Below, piece after piece: positions 1-14,009 of a stretch of DNA of 64,000 nucleotides (position 1 is the stretch's first letter; every line of letters begins with the position of its first letter). A program made the translations under genes and the position numbers. Origin of the DNA: Dichetophora obliterata. Taxonomy: Eukaryota; Arthropoda; Insecta; Diptera; Sciomyzidae. Under the pieces are notes generated by a model, which made no database searches, was not told the origin of the DNA, and saw only the letters and a program-made list of their open reading frames with translations. Location: contig OY986438.1 of assembly GCA_963920525.1 (NCBI GenBank), positions 177,811,093 through 177,875,092 of the forward strand, read 5' to 3'.

Positions 1-1140
1 CACTCATTGATTCCAAAAGGAAAAAGAAGAATTGAAATGCGTGTAATATCCACTGCACCTACATCAAATGTAGTTACAGTTTCTAAAAATCTAAAAAAAA
101 CAGAAAATCAAAAAATTTTTTTATAGATTGTTGGCTTATTTTTAATAGTTGCAGATTTATTTGAATAAAAGGTACGGGATTTCCAGTAAAAATATGAAAT
201 CTTTGTAGGAATTTTTTAAAAAATTCGTTTAAAGTAGCAATTGTTGGAATTCCATCCTAAAATTGTGTTAGAAACTTTAAAATTGATGCTTTAACACAAT
301 ACTATATTAAAAAGATAATAAATTTGTTGCGAAGACTATGAAAAATGTGAGTGAAACTTGCAGGTTAAAAAAAAATTTCATAAAAATGCTACAAAAAAAA
401 AATACACTACCAAAAAGACCCATTCAAAGTTTTTAAAATATATCGACCTTTTTTTCTGCACAACTTACGGTTTCACAGTTACAGCTACTTAAAAACACAT
501 GCACTAATTGTATTTTGCAAGATTTTTTGATATTTTCACAGTGTATATCTTTACAAATAGATTTTTAATAAAAAAAAAGTACGTAGCTATAAAAATGTTT
601 CAGGATAACTATCCCCTAAAGACTTTCAAAAATTTCAAAAATAGCGATGTCAGAAACGTAAGGGCCTAAACATAAAATCACCGATATGTGAAACCAATTT
701 CAAATCAATCCCGTTTATAATACAGATTGTACAGCGCTTAAAACCGGGTACGCCAGAGTAACTTTAAACGCGTTTTTCTCGAAGCATACATTTTTAAAAC
801 AACTGCAAACAAACTAGTCGACTGGCTTAAATTCCTTTTTTTTAAATTTATTTGGAGTGTGTTACATCTCTTATCAAAATTAGCGTCTTTAGAAAATATG
901 CCGTTTTTGAAGTTTGAAGATTTTACACTCACGTTTTTTGATTTTTTTTCACTCTTTACAATTTTCTTAATTTTCCCATATTTTTATTCAATTTTGGTAG
1001 AAAATGTGCATTCAAGGGTATATTTTCGAATGTATTTTTGTTTTTTGTTTTCAGACGATGTAGAGCCGAGCTATGATGTAGCCCGATTTGTACCTTTTTT
1101 AAGCACACCAACTTCAGTGCCATCTTTATTTATAAAATAC

Positions 1141-2245
1141 TAGCTGAACCCGGTTTGCTTCGCTACCCTTCCCCCCTCGTAAAAAATAAAATTAAAAGTA
1201 TTTATGTATTTACAAAAATTTATTTATTTAATTCAATTATTGCAATGCTTCGCCTCTTTTTTTGTTGTAAACCAATTAGAATTCAGCACTGAGTCGCATG
1301 TAATGTGCTTCATGCTCCCCCTTTTTTTTAGACCAATCAAAAAGCAGCAATTACACAATCAGCTGTTTCGCAGTCAGTTGTGGGAGAATGAGAATGGGGT
1401 TACCCCACTCTCTATTTTAATTAACACGTATTATAAAATCAGCTGTTTTGAAGACAGTGGTGGAAGAAAGAGAATGGGGCTACCCCACTATTTTAATTAA
1501 TATGTATTTCAAATTTGTGGTAAAGCCGTTAATAAACGTAGTAAAAAAGTAGGTGCAGAAGTGTGCATGGTCGAAAAATATTATCATGTAATAAGTATTC
1601 CTGAGTCAAAGCTGAGCGCTGTGAAAATTTAAGATCGGCTATCAGGTCCAGCCTCCAATATATCGCAAACAAAGGGGCGTGCTCCGCCCACTTTTCTTTT
1701 GGTACGTATTTCTATTCATGCCAATACCATATATAGCAAATACTGCCGCCGTTGGTCAAAAAATGCCCAAGATATGACGATTTTAAATTTTGGGTTATAT
1801 GGGCGAGGCCACGCCCCTTCGTTCACTCACACCTTTATATAGTCAAGAATTTATTATTTCGTAAGAATATCCTATTGTGAAAATTTAATGACGGTTGGTC
1901 CAGTAGTTAAGAATATATTGCGATTTTTAATTTTCCTAAAAAGGGGCGTGGTCGCACCCACTTTTATCCTGGTACTTTTTCCTAACTAGGCCAATACCAT
2001 ATGTACCAAATAGCATCAACGTAGGTCAAAAATGCCCAAAATATGGCGATTTAAATTTTTGGGTTATATGGTCAGTGCCACGCCCATTTTTCCAATAAAA
2101 ACTTCATATAGCCTATTATTTTTTCCAGAGTCATAGTAAAATGCTGTGAAAGTTTCAGGAAGATCGGTGCAAGGGTTTAGCCTCCTATAAAGCACAAACA
2201 AACAAACAAACAGACAGACATACATTCATTTTTATATAAATAGAT
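1141..2245 (+). repeat. Interspersed repeat with two internal GGGCGTGG-type units, copy 1
   Basis: It starts with ACTAGCTGAACCCGG and ends with an (ACAA/ACAG)n stretch followed by TTTTTATATAAATAGATTG. This start/end pair is widespread in insect genomes. Inside, a unit of about 290 bp (AAGGGGCGTG...CCAATACCATAT...GGGTTATATGG...CCACGCCC) occurs twice, near 1670-1850 and 1950-2100. No coding potential is seen. The class is uncertain: it could be the 3' part of a non-LTR element or an unclassified non-coding repeat. Confidence 0.65.
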
Positions 2246-2880
2246 TGAAAGCATATTAATTATAATTAAAGTAAAATGGGGCGAAAAAGGGGGATTTGGT
2301 AATAAAAAAATCTATGGTTACCTTACCTGTAGATAAAAAGTATATAAAACTTTAGGTAAATACATATTACAAAAAAAGTATTTTGTATAGCAAACATTGT
2401 CAGTGGTATAAGTAAGTACCTGAATTAAAAAAGGGGGCGGTGAAGTGGGTGTGGTTCATAGTAATATGGCGAAGTTAACAGAATTAAGAGCAATATACTA
2501 CCAAATAAAAAATAATCCGTTGGAAGGAACAAATTTGTACAGAGAAAAAAAGTTTAAAACTTAAATTTGGCGTTAAAAGGGGCGTGAAAGGGGGCGTGGC
2601 GTAAGAAATGTTTATTTATACCTCGCCTGGAGTATAACGTGTATACAATTTGAAGTAAATCTGTTAAAAACTATATGGGAGCAATTACAAAGTTTTAAAA
2701 AGTAGGCGTAAAAGTGGGCGTGGTCGAAAAAAGTACCCTATTAATCATGCCAGAGTCCCAGTTAAATGCTGTAAAAATTTCAGGAATATCGGTCCAGAGG
2801 TTTGGTCTCCTATAAGGTAAAAACAAACAAACAAACAAATAAACAAACACACATTCCACTTTATATATATAGATAAATGT
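2246..2880 (+). repeat. Interspersed repeat, truncated second copy
   Basis: It repeats the same ending as the preceding unit (AGGAATATCGGTCCAGAGG, then (ACAA)n, then CTTTATATATATAGAT) and the GGGCGTGG motifs near 2580-2600 and 2715. The start of the family is missing. It lies directly downstream of copy 1 in the same orientation. Confidence 0.55.
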
Positions 2881-5531
2881 TAAGAACAATTTTTTGTGTG
2901 TTTTACTTATACTGATGATGTAAAATTTAAATGCAAATGGAATTTTTTGTGTATATAATAATATACTTTTTCTTCTTCTAAAATATGTTTTTATTTAATC
3001 CTTTATGGCCGTAAGCCTCCCTTAAATGGAAAAAAATTAAAAATTTATTGACTTTTTACATACTTCGGAATTTTTTTCACATAAAACTTCTTGTTTTTTT
3101 TTGCATAAAACTGTGATGCACTTACTTTTTATTTAATGTTTCTTTAAAATGAGCTATCAAACATAAAATCGGATGAAATAACTAGAGTTGAGATATTTTA
3201 GGTTTTTAAAAATTTTATTTTCTTTCTTGTTGTAATGAAAATAATTTGAATTAAAATTTGTAAAAAATTTAATTAAAGTATTGTTGAAATGCTTTCTAAA
3301 ACATACCACTTTCTTGATTTTTTGAATATTTTGTACACTAAAACCATGGTGTCTTATGTTGGAAGCCCTAGAACTCTAAAATTTTTTCTAATTAAAATCA
3401 GAAAGATTTGTTTAAAATAACTGAAGTCATTTTAAATGAGAAACATAGTTTAATCGATTTTTTATGATTTTTTTGGATAGGCACTTTGAGCCTTTTAGAA
3501 AAAAAGTCATGTTTGGACAGCTATAGCATTTGATCCAAATTGTGGCTTTTTTAACGTTTTGCACAAAATAGCTACCCGTGATGTCGTTTTTTAAATTTTG
3601 CTTTTTTAGATTGTTAAGGATTTTTTTCGTTAAAATACCCAAACTCGAAATTTACAAAATGTTACACTTCGAGTAAAAAATTTCATAACGAACAAGTTAT
3701 TCAATGCATTCACATTATGTTTTTTTATTTTTATTTAGTGTTATTTAAGAAAACATTTCAACAAAATTTCATTGCAATTTGTGCAAATTTGAGTTATTAC
3801 GTAATTTTTTTTATTTTACAACGAGAAAGAAAATGTATTTTTTTCGAAATCTCTGGTAATTTTTGATATCACGTAATACTTTTTATCCCATTTTTATGTT
3901 TTGTAGCTTATTTTGAGAAAAAATGCAATTCAAAAACAAAGTGCTTGCCAGTTTTATGCACAAGATTAGGTGATACATGTAAAATTAGGTTTTAGGTGCA
4001 AAAATTTAGAAATTTGTAAAAGCCAAATAAATTTTTGAATGTTTTTCATTTAATACAAAACGATCAACCTGCGATCTCTCGGCATACTCCTGTCAAACTA
4101 ATATTAATACATGTTGGTCTTATCTTAAATCTCACGTTTTCAACTAGTCATATTTTTTAATTTCTTTATATTAAAATTTTTCATACAAATGCATGGCCAG
4201 TCTAATAAAAATATTCCTCGGATTTGCAACTTTTACTATTATTTATATTTGTAAGAGTACGTTAGAGCAGCATCAATATTGTTCTGTATTAAATCTACAC
4301 TAGATGTAGTCCTTGATATCAGAGCTGTCCTTTAAACTTTTTTGATAGTAGCAAAGTTGGAATGTTTGAAAAGTATTTTTCAGTTTTAAGTAAGTTTTAA
4401 AGTTTTTCCTAAAACTTGACATACAGGTTTCTAATGATTCTGATTGGGATATAGGATACTTTTTATCACCAAAAAATAATTATATTCAAAATAACGGCTC
4501 TATTGAGAAAAAAAATTTAAATGGAAACAGTAAAATATGGGTTAAAAACTAGAGATACGTTTAAACAATCTACAACAGAATTATTGACTATTAAAAGGGC
4601 TACAAGCACAATCTGGTTTGATTTCTTATTCCACGACACAGGAAGTTTTTCCTCAAAACTTTCATATTTTTAATTTTTTCTGTGAAAAAATAAAACTTTA
4701 GACAAAAAGTCAGTGTGAAACGCTTAAAATTATTTGAGTTGCTGAAAGTTGCACGCAGTGCTTTCAAGCGGCATATAAATTGAATACTTTTCGGTGTATG
4801 CAACTGAATTGTTTTCCAAGCAATTTATGCTTTAGAGCACGGTAAGTGGCCACCGTGCGCTATACGAGAACTATACCATGTTGTTCTGAACTTAAACACA
4901 AACTTTGTCAGTTTAAAGAAATTATTTTTTAACTACTAGTAGCACGATATACCCAAAACAATTCTTTACTTCAGGATATCTTGGCCAATAAAAGCTAAGG
5001 GAATGCGTTGAATTGTGTGCTTTTTTTTCTTTTTCAGTTGAATATTTTTTATATAACTTATCAAACTTTGTTGTTTTTGTTTTTATAGTAAGAAACTTTG
5101 TTTAACTGCTGCTTTGCCCTAGCTTTATATGCTGCTCACACCCTAGCCAAGAATTTACAATAAGAATTCAAAAAAAGAGAAAAAATATATAAAAATGAAA
5201 TAAACTCAAAGCAAATTTCGAAGTTTTCTCATTTATATTCAGCGCAATTTCTGCAACATTGAGTTTTTACAGAAAATTGCAACGCGTACTGAAAACTACG
5301 CGAAGCGAAAAACTTTAAATAAATACAATCAAGGGAAAACGAGCAGGGCGCAAATGGCAATGAAGATGGGGGTGTGCAGCGGGCACGAAAGACCACAGCC
5401 AAAAATTGGCACGCCAAGAAACTTTAAGTGTAACCAAGCGCAGTGAAATTGTAAACAACGACAACGACCGCGACAGCGACAGTGACATCGATATCGTTGC
5501 TGGGTACAACGAAAATCAGTGAAAGAATTCA

Positions 5532-5819
<288 letters not shown>

Positions 5820-6327
5820 TTAAGATACAAAACTACGGAATACTCCACTGTGGTTGGAGTTATTGAGATGATAACGATGATGATGAGAATAACTGATGCG
5901 ACCAACCGTACTTCTTTGGCAGTACAGAACATCTTATTTACCCGCTCTACAGCGTATGTTCAAGTACACACACACGCACATCCATTCGCTTTGTTCACAA
6001 CGTTTTTAGTAATTTTATACTTATTTTTTGCAAGAAAAGTTCATTGCCGAAAAAATTTTAATATTACAAAATTATCAAAAGTTGAGAAGAAGACTCAAAA
6101 ATGTTCTTGTTATATTTAAACAATATTTCCCAAATAATTAGTCCAACTGTAATACAGAACCTAATAAATATTGACCTTATAATTATGAACAGAACAAACA
6201 ACTTTTTAACAAACAAAAAAAAAAAAAAAAACCGTGTTCAAAATCATTACAAAGTGAAAAAATTTTTTAAATTAATTTTCCTTCTATATATATTTTCAAA
6301 TTTCTTGGTCACATTTGGAAATTGTAT

Positions 6328-6592
6328 ATATCGTTACCTTAATATAGAAAGGCCCTAACTCATTTTTTCGTTACTTTACAGGAGATGGAAAAAACTTAAT
6401 GAAAATTATAATGTTGAGGGTCAGAATTTTCTTGAAATGGATTTTTTATTTAAGACACTAACCAATTCAATGCTGTAGCAATATTTTTCAGCAATTTTAT
6501 TTTTCTATAGCAATTTTGTTTTGCAAAAATCTGTAAAAAAAATTATTTTGAAAAAAATGAGCTAGGGCCTTTCTATATTAAGGTAGCGATAT
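6328..6592. mobile_element. MITE family ATATCG, copy 1
   Basis: This 265-bp element has inverted termini of about 45 bp. ATATCGTTACCTTAATATAG at the left is mirrored by CTATATTAAGGTAGCGATAT at the right, and both ends carry AAAGGCCCTAACTCA or its mirror. It contains no coding sequence. A related copy with the same ATATCG ends, GGCCCTAA block and internal AGGAGA.GGAAAAACT-like stretch lies at 27351-27681. It is non-autonomous, and the transposase superfamily is unknown. Confidence 0.85.
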
Positions 6593-7119
6593 GTATTCTC
6601 AAATTTGACTAATTATTTTTATATTGGAAAGCTTATTATTCTAATTTTTCTAGTTTTATTAGCATAAATATGTTAAAATTTTTTATGAATATAAAGCTTT
6701 TAAAGCTGGCGCTAATATAATCCGACTTTTATATAGTCAACGCCTTTGATCACTGAACACAGTAACGACAGCGTTCGTTTGTTGGGAAGTGCGCCTTTTA
6801 CTCGCTGATTTTAAGTTCGGGACTTAAATCTCGTTCGTATTGGCAGTGCAGGTATGATAAAAAGATCGTGATTATGTGGCAAAGACTAGTGCCGACGTAA
6901 TAGTTTTTATATTTATAAAGAAATAATTATATTAATGACAGTAAAACAAAGTAGAAAAAAATTTATATAATAAGATTTCCAATATAGTAATTTATGTAAA
7001 CAAATTATAAAATTTGACCAAGAAATTAACAGGAAAAGTAATTCAAAATTATTTTTTACTTTGAAGTGATTTTAAAGTTTTTTTTTTGTTAAAAAGTTCT
7101 TATTTCTTCCTTTTTAAAG

Positions 7120-7790
7120 AATTTGATTATTTTTGAAATAATTCGTCCCATTCTTTTAACGAATTTTAGTATCCTAGTGTCAATATTATTCGAGATACAG
7201 CGTTTTTCTTACAGTGACACGCCTTTTTTTAATTCCGCCTATTTTGTTGATCGTATTTTTTATAATTCTTTATACTCTTGCACCGAATTTCAGTACTCTA
7301 GTGCCAATATTAACTGAGATACAATGCTTTTCTAATAGTGACATGCCCTGTGTCGAACTCCGCCCACTTTCTTCATCGTGTTTCGTAACAACTCTACCCA
7401 TTCTTGTAACAAATTTTATTACCCTAGTGTCAATATTGTTCGAGATACAGTGTTTTTCTAATGTTGCCACTCCCTTTTGTTGAATAACGCCTTTTTTTAC
7501 CGTAATTTGTAATAATTGTGCCTACACCTATACTAAATTTCAGTACACTAGTGCCAATATTAACTGAGGTAGTGTTTTTCTTATAGTGACGCGCCCACTT
7601 GTAGAAATTAGCCCACTTTCTTTATCGCGTTTGGTAATAATTCTGCCCATTCTTGTTACCAATTTTATTACCCCAGTGTCAATATTATTCGAAATACAGT
7701 GTTTTTCTTATACTGTGCTTTTCCACTCCCTTTTGTCCAATAACGCCCCTGCACATAATTTCAGGACCCTAGTGTTCTAACAAAAACTGA
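7120..7790 (+). repeat. Degenerate tandem repeat, unit about 145 bp
   Basis: About five diverged units share the order CCCATTCTTGTAAC, CCTAGTGTCAATATT, CGAGATACAGTGTTTTTCT and a variable stretch near CGCCC. Copies begin near 7147, 7270, 7390, 7525 and 7640. The short open frames here are products of the repeat and differ between units, so I do not call genes. Confidence 0.75.
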
Positions 7791-9929
7791 TTCCAAAGCA
7801 TTGTTTTGGGAAAAAATGCTTTGGAAAATTATTTGATCAATAAAAACTTCCAAAATAATATTGAATCATCAAATAAATAATGAATTAAAAGAAATGCAAT
7901 TTTTTTGCATAAAATTTAATACTTTATTTTGTATACTTATAAAGATTCGATTTAGTTCAAATCTACTCTTTTTTGCTCGACAAATTGTTGCTATTTTAAA
8001 AGTAAGTAATTTACTTACGCTTCTTTCATAGATAGGTACTTTCGTTCTAAAGTGGGTGCATTATAACTAGGTCTTAAAATTTCGGGTTCTTTTGGCTATA
8101 CTGGGATTTTCGGAATTGACAATTTCAATCCTGGGATCCCCGGATCCCGGTATTAGTCCCGGGATTGCAACTGCATTCAAAAAAGTTTTAAATAATTTTT
8201 ATAATTGAAAGATTTTGTCTTTGTTTTACAATAAAAGACACGTAAAAAAATTAAAATATATTTTAAGCTAAAAGTTATTGAAACAACCGGAAAGAATAAT
8301 TATTTTGGTAATCGAAAAAAGTGTTCAGCAAACTTTAGTAGCAATAAAACGCAATAAAATTCTTAAAATGTTTTTTTGCATAAAAATCAAAACTTAAAAA
8401 TAATATAAAAAGGAACAAGTCCAGATCAAGTCTTAAAAATAACACAACAAAAAAAAAATTGTCTCCTGAAAATTTTAAAAAATTTTATAAATAATTATAA
8501 AAAAGAACTATTTCATTATATTATTTCAAATAAGTTTAAAATAAAAAAATTATAAGGTGAGTTCACGATCCCACATTGTTAAACCTTATTAACCCTTTCA
8601 ATGGCTAGGCTAAAATCCTCATGTCATAATTTTTTTGAAGTAATGTTCTTATCATTTAGGCTTTAAAAAACAGCTCCTTTGATTTTACCTGCGCTGTTTT
8701 ACCTTTTGCCAGATTATCTAATAATTATATGGATAAAACTATTCAAAAGTTGTATTATAATGTAAAGGTGTATAGTTAAATATGTTTGAAAAACCGGATT
8801 TATCTGGAAATTTGTAAATAAAGGAAGTGTGGTATGAATAAAAAAATTCTGATTTTTATTCCAACCACTAAAACCACTATTTAAGCAAAACTTATTGGCA
8901 CAAAAAAAAAGAAAAATTTGGTTGCTTCTGTTCGGCGCAAAATCAAAAATAAAATTAAGTTAAAAGTCAAATATCTCTCTAAATTTATGTAAATCGTGTT
9001 GCATTGACTTCGTTTTATAATACCAAGCGATTTGGTTTAAAAAAATTGCAAAATAAAAATAAAAATAAAAGATATTTTCTGATGTGTAAAATATAATGGG
9101 CAAATATAATGAAAGGGTTTTGGCAGAAGTGGTGACAATAAATAAATTATTAGAATATGAATAGGATTTTTACAGTAAGCTCTTCCTAAACTATACTTTC
9201 ATGAATTTTAAATTTTTATTGTGGCATATAAATACATATATTAAACTGACCCAAAAACAAAAAAAATTTTTGTTTTTTTGTGAGCCCAGGGATAAAAATG
9301 TTCGATTGTGTATCGAAAACAAGCCCTTAAAATTTGGTCTGAAAATATGGAGGTTTAATACTCGACCATAGATGTTAGGTGGTGCTGCACCTGTTTTTTA
9401 AATTCTGTGAACTATAAGACCGATAATTATACATGACATGAATAATGAGGTTTTTATAGGTCTTACCTTACGTTTTGGAGTAGCTAAAGACAGTGAAATA
9501 ATTTTTGATTTGATGCGCTTGCTAGATTTAGAGATATTTAAGAAAAAGTGTTGTAACACTATGAAAAAATTTTTTGTTTCATGTTCAAGGCTTAATACGT
9601 AGCCGGCATATTTACTTAAAAAATAAGTGGTCACACACCATTTCACCAATTAATTCAAGAGATGTATATATTTTTTTTATCCACTAGCTAGATTTCAAGT
9701 TACATTCTCAAAAAAAGCTTTTTTTAAAAAAAAAAGGCATGATATATAAGAATAAAAAACGCAACACGTAAGCCCGTGTATTTTCCTGTGGATGATTTGG
9801 TCCCACCGGACCTCCACGCAGAACGAATAAAAATTAAACTTAATTTTTCGGGTCGATCTAATATTTATGTATAAGTTTTTGTTGAAAATTTAACGAAATC
9901 CCGGGATTTTATCCCATAATTATAACCTC

Positions 9930-10345
9930 AACCAAGCTTCCAGAGCTTCTGGCGAGTCACTATTGATGTGTGTGTCCTTGCGTTGTCCTGATTTATCACA
10001 ATTTCTCTCCTATTGGCCAAAGCTGGCCACTTCTTTGCTTCCTTCAGACGATCCAATTTTTGACAGATCAGGTCCGAATTAAGAGTTTGGTTGTAGGGGA
10101 GCTGCTTATAGTAGATGATTTCATGGGAGTCCCACTAAACACTTAGAAAAACCTTCCTGACCGTCATTTCTGGCTTGGCCACCGCTTGCGCCGGATTACC
10201 ACGATTCGACCAAGACGTTTTCAAATGACTTTGTTGTAAGAGACCTACTTTTCATCATCAGTGAGAATTTACTTCAGAAATGGCTCGATTTTGTTGCAAT
10301 TCAGCTGAGATTCGCGGTCTATGAGGTTTCTTGCGTTAACACACA
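9930..10345 (-). pseudogene. Mariner transposase fragment (central and catalytic part), broken
   Basis: Minus-strand frames spell a mariner-type DDE transposase: NLIDRE, NKIEPFLK, ILTDDEK (first catalytic Asp block), SWSNRGNPAQAVAKPEMTVRK, then YYKQLPYNQTLNSDL, LDRLKEAKKWPALANRR and INQDNARTHTS (second Asp block). At least three stop codons and two frame changes interrupt it, and it ends soon after TRQKLWKLG. The region carrying the third acidic residue is missing. It is therefore dead. Proteins of this family cut and paste their element at TA dinucleotides. Confidence 0.88.
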
Positions 10346-10513
10346 CATTTACTAGAAACATAATAGAGAAGGATACTATTATATTTCAAAACTTGTTTAT
10401 AGCAAAGAAGTTTATTGGTGCAATAATCAAAAAATGTTTTCCGTAAGCACGTTAATTTTTTGCCATTAATACATTATATTACTGGGAAATACGCTAATTT
10501 GTTGCAATAAATA

Positions 10514-10855
10514 TATTAGGGTTATTCACGGGTTGATGCGATATGCAGTTGCGTCGATGCCAAATGCAATATTGCGAACTTTCGCATCCAACAACAAACT
10601 CCAACAACAAACACATTAGAAGCAATTTTGCAATTCTTCTTGATTTACGCACTGCCCAAACCTATTGCGAAAACGCACAAGCAGTGATGCTAAACAGCTG
10701 ATTGCTAAAATGAGGTGGCAAAATATTTACTGTTCATTCGACTTATAATTTTTCATTACATAAATAAGTTGCAATATTCATGTTCTTGCGTTAGTGCGAA
10801 AGACATCTTGCATTTTCACACTCTTGCAACAACCTGTGAATACCCCTATTATGTT
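10514..10855. mobile_element. MITE family GGGGTATTC, copy 1
   Basis: A 340-bp unit starts with TTAGGGTTATTCACGGGTTG and ends with the mirror CAACCTGTGAATACCCCTA. TA flanks both ends. TTGCG/CGCAA words recur inside. It is non-coding. A second element with the same GGGGTATTC terminus lies at 30134-30522. Confidence 0.75.
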
Positions 10856-11194
10856 TACAGTGCTCATACATGAGGTTGTATGAAATAGAAATGGGCGCGT
10901 GTCACGATGAATTACGTCGTGATCGTGAGCGAACCCATCAGAAAATAACGAATTTATCCTGAATCGAATTTCCTCATGCGTGAGCTTGCGTGACATAAAT
11001 TTATTTGTATCACGACTTTTTATCTTAAGTTTTCAAATCTGTGCAAAATTATGCAATGATTTTGTTTTAAACTGCTGGGTGAAAATTTGGATAGATTCCT
11101 TTTTTAAGTAAAAACTTTAATGAAAACGCAAATTGAAGTACTTTAGTTGCTTTTAAAATAATACTTTTTACTTATTTAATTCAATGGATTTAAC

Positions 11195-11977
11195 ATATGG
11201 GCATTTCCATCGTAGCTCACGCGACATACGACTTAAAGCTTCGTTTTCTCGGAAGTTTATGATATTAATGAAAAAAATTTTCTTATGTACATATGTCTTA
11301 CAAGGCATAGTAATGGTATGATCTACCAAAATTTTTGTTCCTGTAACTAATTAAGAATGACAGTGGTAAATATGGGCGTAACTCACGCGACAAAAAAAGA
11401 AAGTGTGTTTTACAAGCATGTTTAGATTATAAAAACTCCGCGAATTTTCCCATATAATTTGTTTTTGTTTTTAATTTTTAAATAATGGGAAAACAGTGAA
11501 GTTTCATAATAAACCCACTTTCCCTATGGACTTTGCTTATTGAAAAATGTATTGAGTTTCCAAAAAATATTTGACGTAACTCACGCGACACAACCCACTC
11601 GACAAAATTTCCTTAAATTCAAATTGGGTGATTAAGTAACTAGGTAGTAAAGTAATTATGTAATTAAGAAATTAATAAACAAATTTAATAAATTGTCCTC
11701 TTCTTGCCTCAACCATTTTTCTGTTATCTTTAGCCAATGCCTTCCATTTTTACTAAAACTAAAATTTTACGAAACATTTACTAAAAATTTACGAAAAAGG
11801 AAATTACATTTGTGAAACAGTGCAGACGATTTGATTTTCATGATTAATGAATTTATATAGAAATTTCTTAAGTTAATAAAATTAAAATGTTTCTCTTAAT
11901 AATATCATAAAATAAAAAGTCTTTAATAAGTTTTCAGTTTTTGGTCACGGTAGACTTTTTTCTGGAAATGCCCATAT
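11195..11977. mobile_element. Non-autonomous DNA element, ends ATATGGGCATTTCCA
   Basis: The exact 15-bp inverted terminus ATATGGGCATTTCCA (11195-11209) is mirrored at 11963-11977. The word AACTCACGCGAC or a close variant recurs at three places (near 11214, 11370 and 11577), in the same orientation. No coding sequence is present. Confidence 0.8.
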
Positions 11978-12489
11978 ATTTAAGTGTTCAAACAGTTTTT
12001 ATTTCAGCTCAAACGAAAAAAAAAAAATTGCTGCAAAAAATGCATATTTTTTGATATATAAGATGCATTTTATTAGATATGAATTGAATTTACGTCTCTT
12101 ATTTTAAGAAACTAAATAAACTTTTATTCCTTTTATACCTGTATTCTTTAATAATTTTTTTGAGTTAGTGTGCCTTATCGTAAACACTTATATTCGTGAG
12201 CATTTGGGAGTAAAAAAGGTCATCGTGATTGTGCGTAATCGTGAGTAAAATATTAATCGTGAGCGTGCGCGGTCAGAAGAAAACACATAGTCAGAGTGCG
12301 AGATCAATACACAATCACGCGCCTATCTTTAGTATGAAACACAAAATGTTTTTGAAGCAAGTAAGCTGATTTGTTGCTTTATTTTAATTTTTATTTAATG
12401 TGTTATTTTAATTTTTACTCTCTGAGGCTTGCCATTGTTTGCAGAGAGGTGACAGAAAAACATAAATATTAATTCAATTGAAAAAACAT

Positions 12490-12575
12490 TCTGTCTGAGC
12501 TGGGGTTTGAACCGTAATGGGTAACCGTTTGATGGGTAGCGCATTCTTCCAGTAAACTACGTCCACCAACACCGA
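12490..12575 (-). repeat. tRNA-derived promoter cassette
   Basis: On the minus strand an A-box-like TAGTTTACTGG (12548-12559) is followed about 40 bp later by a B-box GGTTCAAACCCC (12502-12513). The acceptor ends do not pair, so this is not a functional tRNA; it resembles the head of a tRNA-derived SINE. It lies just outside the foldback element at 12628-13893. Confidence 0.6.
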
Positions 12576-12627
12576 TCGTTTGGCTGAAGCCATTCATAAA
12601 CATTGTATGACTTACAGAAACATAAAA

Positions 12628-13893
12628 CATGAACATATTATGATTTTTTGAGCTTTAGGTCAAGTAATTTTTTGAAAGAAAGCAACACCAGCAACAACAA
12701 CAACAACAACAACAACAACAACTCTGTATAAAGTTGCACACGGCAGACTAGACAGCCGGTTTGGTAAACAGCTACATTTCCTATTCACTAGTCTTGAGTG
12801 ATTCAGCTGTGACCAACCCAATGTTTACGTTCCATCTGATTTTAGACACATGTTTTTGTGGTGGTATATATTTTAATTAAACATCTTATATATTTTATAT
12901 AAATATTTATTTAAACAATTTTTCATCTTTAATGTAGAACAAGTCTTTCTATTTTAAAATTCTCATTTTAATAAATTTTTAAATAAAAGAATTGAAGGGC
13001 TTATAGCAAAAACATGATTTTTTTTATTTTTTATGGACTTATAGCCACATAAAAAATATTTTGAAATAATCGACTCTAAAGTTTTGAAAAAGTGTATTTT
13101 TGTTTGAAGAAATGGAATTGAACACGGAAACTTTTACAAATAAGTTAGAAAATTAGGTAAAAATAGCCAAAATCTCTTCAGTGGTTGTTGGCAATACATT
13201 GAGTTATGTATTCACCCTAAAAAATTGATTTCTTAGATCATGTGGTTTATCATGTTATTGCAATAAGCCCTTCAATTGAACTTGATTCAAAATAATTTTG
13301 AACGTAACAATTATAAAGACAAGTAACATATGAAGTAATATCCTCTACAGTGTTAATAAACTCATATGAAACATATGACGCTGAAAACAATTGGATATTA
13401 TTTTTTGGTCAAGCTTTAAACTTTATTAAACTTGTGTATGCACTCAACTTTAGGTGACACCGGGTGACACCACCAAGAAACAAGCAATTGATCAAGAAGT
13501 GGATGGTAAAGTTCTAAGCTAAGCTAAGAGTCACGCCCCCTGGTAGTTCAGTGAAATAAGCTATAACCAAGAAGGGTATCGTGAAAAAGAAGGAGAAGCG
13601 ACTTTAGTGCATACAGAACTATAATAAAGTTTAAGGTTTAACCAAAAACTATGATCCACTTGCTTTCAGTGTCATATGGTTCAGATGAGTTTAAAATCAT
13701 ATGGAACGTAAACAATTGGTTGGTCATTGCTGAATCATTAAACACTTATGAAGAGGAAATGCAGCTATTTCCAAAACAGGCTGTCTAGTCTGCTGTGTGA
13801 TTGACTTTATAGAGTGTTGTTGTTGGTGCTGCTTTATTTCATAAAATTAGTTGACCTAAAGCTCATAAAATCATAGACTTGTAAAACATGAAA
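12628..13893. mobile_element. Foldback element with long inverted arms, left arm interrupted
   Basis: The outer arms match in inverted orientation: 12628-12850 mirrors about 13690-13893 (shared blocks GAGCTTTAGGTCAA, GCAGACTAGACAGCC, GTTTACGTTCCAT). The match then resumes at 13358-13435 against 13621-13690 (CATATGAC.CTGAAA, TAAACTTTATT). The left arm is therefore split by about 500 bp that contain a separate MITE (12990-13277). A (CAA)n run lies at 12686-12722. No transposase is visible. Confidence 0.75.
12990..13277. mobile_element. MITE inserted in an arm of the foldback element
   Basis: AATTGAAGGGCTTATAGCAA at the left is mirrored by TTGCAATAAGCCCTTCAATT at the right, giving a 288-bp element with about 30 bp of inverted terminus (extended by ACATGAT/ATCATGT). 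It is non-coding. It sits within the sequence that splits the left arm of the surrounding palindrome. Confidence 0.8.
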
Positions 13894-14009
13894 TGGTCAC
13901 AATTTAATTATGAAGATATTATGTTGAATACGATCATGTTGTATATTTCTGACAAATATGACATGTTTAAAGTAAAAACGTTAATTTTTTTTAAAAAATA
14001 AATCGTGGA

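Noticed and set aside
5843..5932. Possible small exon near exon F
   Set aside because: It has no conserved receptor block and no splice-site pair that keeps the frame; the receptor reads directly from exon E to F.
7120..7780. Overlapping open frames of 64-89 residues
   Set aside because: They arise from the 145-bp tandem units and change frame between units.
8080..9915. CCGGGAT-rich words at both ends suggesting another inverted-repeat element
   Set aside because: The matches (GGGATCCCGG, AATCCCGGGATT) are short and self-palindromic; no consistent inverted terminus could be aligned.
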